A stretch of DNA of 64,000 bases from Strigamia acuminata. Taxonomy: Eukaryota > Arthropoda > Chilopoda > Geophilomorpha > Linotaeniidae. The stretch spans positions 4,340,001-4,404,000 of the forward strand of contig OX442319.1 of assembly GCA_949358305.1 (NCBI GenBank), read 5' to 3'. A program made the translations under genes and the position numbers. Below the pieces are notes generated by a model, which saw only the letters and a list, made by a program, of their open reading frames with translations, had not been told where the DNA came from and searched no databases. Within the stretch, counting starts at the first letter, position 1; each line of letters starts with the position of its first letter. This document shows positions 57,136-64,000 of the stretch, in pieces.

Positions 57136-57913
57136 TTAACGGTTAATTTCTAGATTTTCTATATTTTCTGGATTTTTTTGCAAATCATCGTAGTCATCCT
57201 GAGATTTTTCAATTTCCTCTTCTTCCGGATCTCCCACAAGTGTGCGTTCTAATATTCCTTGGCAGGTATAGTTCTGCTCAGTTTCATTGCCTAATGTTCT
57301 AAAAAATGCATTTTGTAATGAAGATTTTTATAATGATAATCAAATAATAACACTTACTGTCGTGATTTTATATAATCACCAATAAACCCCATCTGGTTAA
57401 AAAGGATCCATAATTTTTTTTTGCTCCCACCAGCTTCACGGGAATACCTATCCCTCAGCACCCTCCACCGATTCGTTATTACACTTTTATCTGGCACTAA
57501 AATGTTTTTAAACAATGAGTTAAGACAATGTATTTGTTTAGACAAAATGGGTTTTTAGGCCGAGAAAATGTTTTTTCATATTCGAAAATGCGGTCGTCAA
57601 CTTTTTCTTTTCAAAATCGAAAAAAAAAACATACAGGTTAGTGCAGATTTTGACTACCAATCGAATGAGACTGGTTTCAAAATTGTTGGACTTCATTTCG
57701 ACATATTAAAGCATCATATTTCGTACCGAGACCCAAAAACTTACCTGTAATGTTGATTTCACGGGCGATTTCTGTCCAGGCGTTTTCTTTCGGAACTTTC
57801 TGCTTATAGGCAGCCAAATTTGTTTGCCAGAGAATTGGTCTGGCACGAACCAACTCAATTAGCATCTCGTCAAATTCACCGCTAGCCATGTTGCTGATTT
57901 GAACCGCCACCAT
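57136..57913 (-). CDS. MADF-domain protein of a PIF/Harbinger element
   Basis: Three phase-consistent exons: 57913-57745, 57496-57358, 57298-57136; 471 nt, 156 aa. The MADF DNA-binding domain spans exons 1-2: DEMLIELVRARPILWQ, AYKQKV, AWTEIAREINIT, then ITNRWRVLRDRYSRE and KKKLWILFNQMGFIGDYI. An acidic tail (DPEEEEIEKSQDDYDD) ends the protein. The first Met could be MVAVQ or the later MASGEFD. The right inverted terminus of the element is at about 58120-58150 and matches the MITE at 14855-15431. PIF/Harbinger elements encode such a DNA-binding partner besides the transposase; no transposase is seen in this copy. Confidence 0.7.
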
Positions 57914-58150
57914 TTTTAAAAAGAATTTCCATGTGGTAAAGTCTCACCAACCAAACGTGAATCGACGAGAGTTGAAGTCGATCGTGATTGGTTGGCCACA
58001 AGACCTTTCCTTGCGTTGCGTCGCTTACTTCAACTCGGAGTTGAAGCAGGAATTGGCGTCAAGGTCAAGAATTTTTGGACGCAAGCAGCTTGCGTTGCGT
58101 CAGTTTTCTTGCGTTGCGTCTAGTGTGAACACAAGTGTGAACCCACCTTA
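57880..58150. mobile_element. right end of the PIF/Harbinger element
   Basis: Carries the start of the MADF gene, cttgcgttgcgtc subterminal repeats and the terminus tagtgtgaacacaagtgtga ending ccacctta. It matches the right half of the MITE at 14855-15431. The left terminus was not located. Confidence 0.7.
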
Positions 58151-58201
58151 AAACGTTCATGGGATGTATCGCCCTTCTTCATGAGCACCTCGCGACTTCC
58201 T

Positions 58202-58474
58202 TTAGTTGTTATAATAGAGACTTAGGTTCCGTTTCGAAATTACGAGACGCTTGATTGATGTTGATGATGTTTTTTCCTTGATGGCAAAAAACATAAGTTT
58301 TTCAATAAGATTATGAACCGATTGTATAAATTTTCTGCTAATATTGTCAGTACCAACAGGTAGAGATCTGCTTGAAGTTTGTCGTCTCGACACAAGATTT
58401 TTTCGCCATTTAAATCTTGCAACCCAGCCTGAAGAAGCTGCAAATTCATCATCTTCATCCACGGAACCTTCCAC
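58202..58474 (-). pseudogene. CENP-B/Tigger-type HTH fragment (pogo-like transposon)
   Basis: The minus frame reads FAASSGWVARFKWRKNLVSRR and continues TSSRSLPV. This is the second helix-turn-helix of pogo/Tigger/CENP-B DNA-binding domains (consensus FxxSxGWLxRFKxRxxL). No DDE core is found; truncated. Confidence 0.6.
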
Positions 58475-58876
58475 CTTGTACCGATTGTGTATAGTTAGAG
58501 CTTTTTGTTGAATACATTGGTCCTTAATCCTTAATCCTAAACCTGATTCCTGGCATGATGCAAAACCTTCTGGATGGCAGGTAGTAAACTAGTCTCAAAG
58601 TCTAAAATAATATTAATATCTAACCTCTTTAAAATATTCAAACGCATTTTACAGTATTAAAATAACGCCTCATAAACAACTTGAGATTTCTTAGTCATCA
58701 AAGCGAACAAAATTTGAAAAACATACTCATCCCGTTCCATAAATATAGTTGTTAGATAAGCAGCGGGGCAATTTTACATGTCCCATCCATCTGAAACCGC
58801 TTCACATTTACTGCAGAATATTAAAATTTTAGTGCCGTCTGGCGCAACTATGTGAGTGCTTGGAACGTGATGTCTG

Positions 58877-60365
58877 TTGGTCTTTCGCCAAATATCGGTT
58901 GAAACGATCGTGTGCGACGGCGGTGGGGCCGAAAACTTCTCCTGCCACAACGTTTTCAGAGCGGTCGACGATTTCTCCGTAGATTGCGCTAATTATAGCG
59001 GAGGTGGTCGCTCGCTAGTTCGAGATGAAAGCGGCTTGTCGTTGCTTATAATCAGCGACTTTTTCCCACTTGAGCCTTTCTTTAGCCAGCGCGTTCATGG
59101 TCTCGTTCGACATTTTCGGCTTTCGATCGCGGACTTTCAATCGCATTGCGACAAGGGCCGCCGAAATTTCGGAGCGTGGCTGGCCGGCAATTTCTTACTT
59201 TTCGGTTCTGTCACCGTCGTTTTCTTCGGTGGTCGAAGGACTTTTGGTCGAATCTGTACCCGAAGGTTTTGATTTTTGCGACGTTTGCGAACGATTAGTT
59301 GCAAATTCGGCGAGTTTCAAGCGCAAAACCGCTCTTTTCGAAATTCGGCCAGACGTTGTAACGTCGGTGCTCGACTTGGAAGTGGGATTTGATCCCACTT
59401 CAGCCTTTCTTTAGCCAGCGCGTTCACGATTGATGTGTTTTCAATCAATGTTGGAAATATGTGGAGAGCGGGAATAAACATGACAGTTGGGTAGTTGAAA
59501 TTAACCTGATTGATTTTTATTCACAGGTTAAAAATACAGGGGGCGCTGTGGAAACAGCGTCACAAAATAACAGTTAGAAAAATAACACTATGTCAAGCAG
59601 GGAAGCGAACACAGTAATATTCCCCATTATTAATCACGGGATTGATAATTAAAAAACTGAACGATGGATTAAAATGGAAACAAAAAAATATGAAATATGG
59701 AATTTTTTTAACATGTTATATAAAAACAATGAAGTAATTACAACATTTTCGGATGCTGATGCAATTGAGCGGATGCTTTTAACCGATGGATGTGGCGCGG
59801 AAATGGAAGCCGGCAATTACTTACTTATCAATTCTGTCATCGTCGAACAAGACTGTTTTGTCGGTTTCTTCGGTGGTCGAAGGACTTTGGTCGAACCTGT
59901 ACCCGAAGGTTTTGATTTTTGCGACGTTTGCGAACGATTAGTTGCAAATTCGGCGAGTTTCAAGCGCAAAACCGCTCTTTTCGAAATTCGGCCAGACGTT
60001 GTAACGTCGGTGCTCGACTTGGAAGTGGGATTCGATCCTGTTCGTGGCGGTTGGGTAGATGTCAAGGCGTTGGAATTTGCGTAAAACACATTCTCCGCCG
60101 TCTGTCTTTCGGTACGAGAGCGAACTCGCCTCCAACCTACCACTCGTTTTCTCTCCGGAATCGGGCGTCCAGGCACGGTCATAAAATGGCGGAACCAGAG
60201 TTCCAATGGTTCGTTACGATCCACGTGTCCTTCTTCTAAACAATTTTCACAGGGCGTTAATGCGCAGTTGTGGCGTTCAGTAACACGACTTCCCGTACAA
60301 ACTGGGGACGCAACTGGGGTTCCGGGTGGGTAGTTTTCCATCAGGAATGAAAACAAACGAATCAA
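58877..60365 (-). pseudogene. retroelement debris with a 200-bp direct repeat
   Basis: 59196-59396 and 59829-60035 are near-identical direct copies encoding GRISKRAVLRLKLAEFATNR on the minus strand. Around them are frames such as KERLKWEKVADYKQRQAAF (near 59050-59100) and a cysteine-containing stretch (CALTPCENCLEEGHV near 60240-60290). Between the copies lies LTR-like DNA (59440-59640). A gag origin is plausible, but the family is not recognised. Confidence 0.35.
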
Positions 60366-60830
60366 TTGAAAATGAAAAAATCAAAAACGACGGAAAAGAT
60401 CAATGGAATTCGTGCGGAAGAGACGAGCTGCTTCAGTCGCTTGCTTGGAACGTAAATGATTTGATGTTGCAAGGACTCCGTGTTAAATACTGTAGAATAA
60501 CGTTTTTTAACGCATCGTGTACGAACCAGAAACGCTATGTTGTCGTTGGAAAGTATGGCCAATGTAAGTCCCTGCTTGTCAGTACCCAGGCAAGCTGGAC
60601 ATGCACAGCCATAAATTTTGTCAAGTCAGGGTCCAATGGTCAGCGATTAGTGGCCGTTTCGCCTGCTGACCCCCTGTCACAGCCTGTCACATGATCCCAT
60701 TTTTCTCTTTCGAATACCAGTCTGTCTTCAATTCTGCTTCGGTTTTCAATCTTGCTGTTAAAAATCGCAGACAGTTTTTGAACAACAGACATCCGTAATT
60801 CCACACCATTTCCTCTTCCTTCGAATTTAT
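60366..60830. other. intergenic, no gene seen
   Basis: A plus-strand frame (60326-60694) has no domain and is taken as chance. Confidence 0.35.
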
Positions 60831-60835
60831 CAAAC

Positions 60836-62373
60836 CTATTTCTTACAAGTTAGTGTGTTCTTCTTGGTGTGTTCTTTTAGACGTGGAACGTCGTCTGGAC
60901 TATAGAGAGAAATTACTGGTGAATTGCTTAAACTTGGGCTTGGCGCACTTGGTGGTTGGCTCAGTGCACTTGTTGTTGGGCTCGTTGCACTTGAGCTTGT
61001 TTCACCATCAGAATTCATAAATGCTGTTGCTTCATGCCTTTGGTACGATGGATCAACAGCTTGACTTGTGCCCAACCATTCGTCTAAAATATAGAAGTAG
61101 TGGCATCGTTTAGACACTACATCTGTAAAAATACAAAAAAATTAATATTACTTTATTGCCTGTATTTAAGATAGTTATATGTAACTAACCAGGGAATGAA
61201 TCAGGGTCATCATCTTTAACCCCTTGACCAGTCTGTGATATCCAGCGTTTTGTGACTTCATATTTCTTTCTCATGTTGGCAACCTTATTACTCAGGCGTT
61301 TGTGATCACAGTCTGGCAGGTTTAAAACACTTAGCATCCTTTTTTGTACTGTGAAAGCGTTTCCTTGCTCTGAGGTATTAAAATTTGTGTTGACATCTGC
61401 AATTTCACGCCATTTACCCAAAATTAAATTATTCATTCGATCATAATGATCAACCAACATTTGAGGGCAATACTCAACATGATTTGGTAATGACATCATG
61501 TAATTGTGTAATATACAACAAGCCTCTGCAATTAAATTAGCACGGTCCGGTTTCATCACTAAAATCTTCGAGAGAAATTGCCATCTCACAGTCAAAATAC
61601 CAAATGCGTTTTCTACAACACGCCGGGCACGGCTTAATCTGTAATTAGAAAAAAATAGCCATAAATGAGAAATTGCATTTCTTGTGAAATAAACCTGTAA
61701 TTAAAGATTCGCTCGTTTTCAGACAATTTTCCTTTAAACGATTTACAGATCTGTGATGTTAGTGGAAATGCGTCATCCGCTATAAACATAAAAGGCATCA
61801 TATGACCCCAGATTCGTTTCCATGGTGGAGTTGATTGTCAGTTGAATGTAATAAGCGACCAAATTGATTATCGCAAAATGTGGTGCTGTCCCCCTCGCTT
61901 CCAAATGCACCAATATCATAGTATAAAAAACGATAGTCTGCATCTGCTATTGCCATCAAGACAATACTGAAAAATCCCTGAAATAAACATTTACAGTATG
62001 TAAAAACAAATCATTACAATTTAAAATTTACCTTATAGTTGTGAAATAAACTTCCTGATTTTTTAGGACATTTGATGTTTATGTGCTTTCCATCAATTGC
62101 ACCAAGACAATGTGGAAAATTCCATTTTAGATCAAAAGTTTTCGCTATTTCTAGCCATTTTGCTTTGCATAATTTTGGCATGACATCTGCCTTCAGATCA
62201 TTTATAATAGCAATGCAGACCTCATCGATTATAACTCCAAGCACCTGTTTGCTAATTCGGTAATTACATGCCAAATGTTTTTGGTGAATCCTGTTGGCAA
62301 GAAATTCCAGTGTAACTAATACACGTTGCCTATCGCATATACGATCTGGACGTCTTGATGTTCGGGAAATCAA
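60836..62373 (-). pseudogene. PIF/Harbinger transposase locus, frameshifted
   Basis: Minus-strand exons: about 62373-62032 (N-terminal part, HCLGAIDGKHINIKCP with the first catalytic Asp, then SGSLFHNYK), 61977-61695 (FLYYDIGAFGSEGD with the second Asp, then DDAFPLTSQICKSF) and 61638 onward (LSRARRVVENAFGILTVRW with the catalytic Glu, then ACCILHNYM). This is the DDE nuclease of PIF/Harbinger. One base is missing near 61815, so the DDAFPL part is out of frame with the GDSTTF part: a pseudogene. The last exon runs on into a trihelix-like segment (61400-61190) and then 61117-60836 (CHYFYILDEWLGTSQAV). A further one-base shift near 61350 shows that two genes are collapsed here. Confidence 0.7.
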
Positions 62374-62602
62374 GTGTGGTTAAATTTTTGTGAACATATT
62401 CGAAAATGTTTGCAAACTCATATGAAAATTTTGAGCAAATTGTGCTGGTTCGGCCTCCATATCTGGCATCTAGAATTTCGTAGTGAAAATCATCTGATTG
62501 GCTTGTGGGGTTTTCTGCAGCAGAAAAAATAGGAATATGGTCTATTTTTTCTGCTCCTTATTTTCTGCCCAAATAAGAGGAAGTGACGTCATAGCAGAAA
62601 AT

Positions 62603-63031
62603 TTACTGGGCAGAAAACTGGATTTTCTGCTCTGGTTCAGTCAAGTGGGAACCTAGCATTACACCTACCACAAGACAATCGACCTTTTCTTCCTCATAGG
62701 TTATATTACGCGCAAGTAGTTCTTGCCATGTCCTTATGGCGAGTAAGCTGGCAGAGGCACCCGTGTCGATCAGTAACTTGACCTCCACGCCGCCAATGCT
62801 TGCTGCAATTCAATATAGATGAGTGATTGGATTTATCCTCAGGGTCTTTAACCCACCAACACGGTGTATTATCTGATTCCCCCTCATTCCCTCATCTAAA
62901 ACTCTTAAGGTCATTGCACTGTCCGTGCTTTGGAATCCCAACGTCTGAGCCATTCTATTGTAGTACCCCCTTGATGTCTCCCAGCTTTTCATTGTGAAAC
63001 ACACCGCAGTTCGTCCCATTTTTTGGAACAA
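62603..63031 (-). pseudogene. retropepsin fragment of a Gypsy-type retroelement
   Basis: 62788-62603 has EVKLLIDTGASASLLAIRTW, a retroviral-type aspartic protease core with the DTG triad, then EKVDCLVVG. 63031-62810 precedes it on the same strand and is probably gag/linker. It stops inside a segment of repeated ttttctgc motifs (62500-62640). It abuts the tektin copy at 63035. Confidence 0.55.
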
Positions 63032-63034
63032 AAA

Positions 63035-64000
63035 CCTAAACCGAGAAGATGACCTCCGACGTCAACAGACATTAAATCAACTGGAAAATCCACTCAAAGT
63101 CAACTTTACGCAGATGGACAATCGCAAATACAGAACTGGAATAGAAAGATGCAGGGATTTTGCCCATACTTGGTAAGTTGATTTCGAAAAGTGTCAAAGG
63201 GTTTTCTAATGGATGTATTGTTTTGAAAAATTATTTCAGATTGTTGGATGAGCACCAAGACCTGTTAAATACCACTGAAACTATGTTGTCGAGATTTGCT
63301 CATCTCGCAACCAATTGGATACTTTGGAAAGAATGAGATTGGATTTGGAAAAGGAAATCAGTGTGAAATATTGATCGTAATAAATGCGAATTTGCTAGAA
63401 GCAAATATCCATCTTATTCTACATTGTTAGGCTACTGATCGTGAAATGTAAAAGAAAAATTGGAAAATTGTAGCTGAGAAAATAAAATGTTCTCTTTTTC
63501 GCAATGAAAATTATTTCGTTTTAAAGAAATGGGAAAATGGGTGTTGAATAGGCTTAATTTTCAAATTTAGCAAGTCGATTGTTGGCGGCATGTGAACCAA
63601 ACGGATGCAGGGCGCTCGTCCGTTTTATGCGATTTTATTTATTTATTTATTTACAATTTCGTGATTTTTCAATTTTTTAGCAGTTACGGTATTTAGTGTC
63701 CATTTTTAGGCGGTATTTTCCGTTTTTTGAGTTAGCGGGTTTTAGAGTTTCCCAATGGGAAATTCAGGTTTTCAGAGTTTGATACTTGATACAACCAATG
63801 ATTGCGATTTCATTGATAATACGTCATAGCAAGTACTTCAAGTGTGTTTATATGCATAAGAAATGACGTAATTTTAATTAATCGCCACCACGCAGCGTTG
63901 ATCAGTCATTCAGAGTCATTCATTTCTTTGTATTCGTAGCACGTCGTAGCACTATCGTCGAGAATATTGTTCCTTCCGTCAGTTGACACGCGTTCTTCAA
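63035..64000 (+). pseudogene. duplicated tektin 3' end (exons 7-8 and flank)
   Basis: Copy of about 47080-48075 in the same orientation, running off the window. Exon 7 begins mid-exon (ccgagaagatgacc) with a one-base loss (gtcaacagac for gtcaaacagac). The intron and its GTAAGT donor are kept, although the last exon codon changed (acgag to acttg). Exon 8 has a small deletion (agatttgctcatctcgc) and loses 13 bases before ttgatcg. It cannot encode tektin. The non-coding flank is about as similar as the exons. Confidence 0.88.

Overview
This is eukaryotic nuclear DNA from an animal, most likely an arthropod. The evidence is spliceosomal introns (two apparently of the minor U12 class), AT-rich non-coding DNA full of private minisatellites, a Giant-type bZIP gene, a Frizzled, a wax-ester-synthase-type acyltransferase, Vac14, a tektin, and copia, BEL/Pao, hAT, PIF/Harbinger, Tc1/mariner and P-like transposons. 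A non-insect hexapod or similar arthropod is my guess; species cannot be read from the sequence.

Layout. 1-3009: 3' part of a copia retrotransposon, split by a 686-bp hAT-type MITE. 3.0-24.2 kb: a tandem segmental duplication. Copy A (about 3.04-9.5 kb) and copy B (about 15.77-24.2 kb) each hold a 21-bp minisatellite, a minus-strand DEG/ENaC-family gene of eleven exons and a tail of retrotransposon debris. Between them lie a C2H2 zinc-finger gene (10.6-12.2 kb) and two MITEs. 24.8-48 kb: the gene-rich core. It holds frizzled (-, one exon), a Giant-like bZIP (-, one exon), a WS/DGAT-type acyltransferase (-, three exons), an SRPK-type kinase (-, one exon), Vac14 (+, thirteen exons) and a tektin (+, eight exons). 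48-63 kb: a transposon graveyard with P-like and CACTA-like transposase pieces, a BEN-like piece, retroelement fragments, two PIF/Harbinger loci and a CENP-B HTH fragment. 63.03-64 kb: a decayed copy of the tektin 3' end and its downstream DNA.

Most striking gene: each DEG/ENaC gene encodes two channel subunits in one reading frame. A single 781-nt exon runs without a stop from the TM2 of unit 1 into the TM1 of unit 2. The eleven-exon model of copy A is phase-consistent and gives 774 aa with four membrane segments. Copy B has the same architecture but carries one extra T in exon 8 that breaks the frame. Second most striking: Vac14 has a likely AT-AC U12 intron (donor ATATCCTTT) and a likely GT-AG U12 intron (donor GTATCCTTA). 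The AT-AC intron has been invaded by a mariner-like element whose ends resemble plant Stowaway termini.

The genes do not form a pathway; this is ordinary animal gene order with heavy transposon traffic. Exon limits were set by hand from splice consensus, phase and protein family resemblance, without transcripts or database searches.
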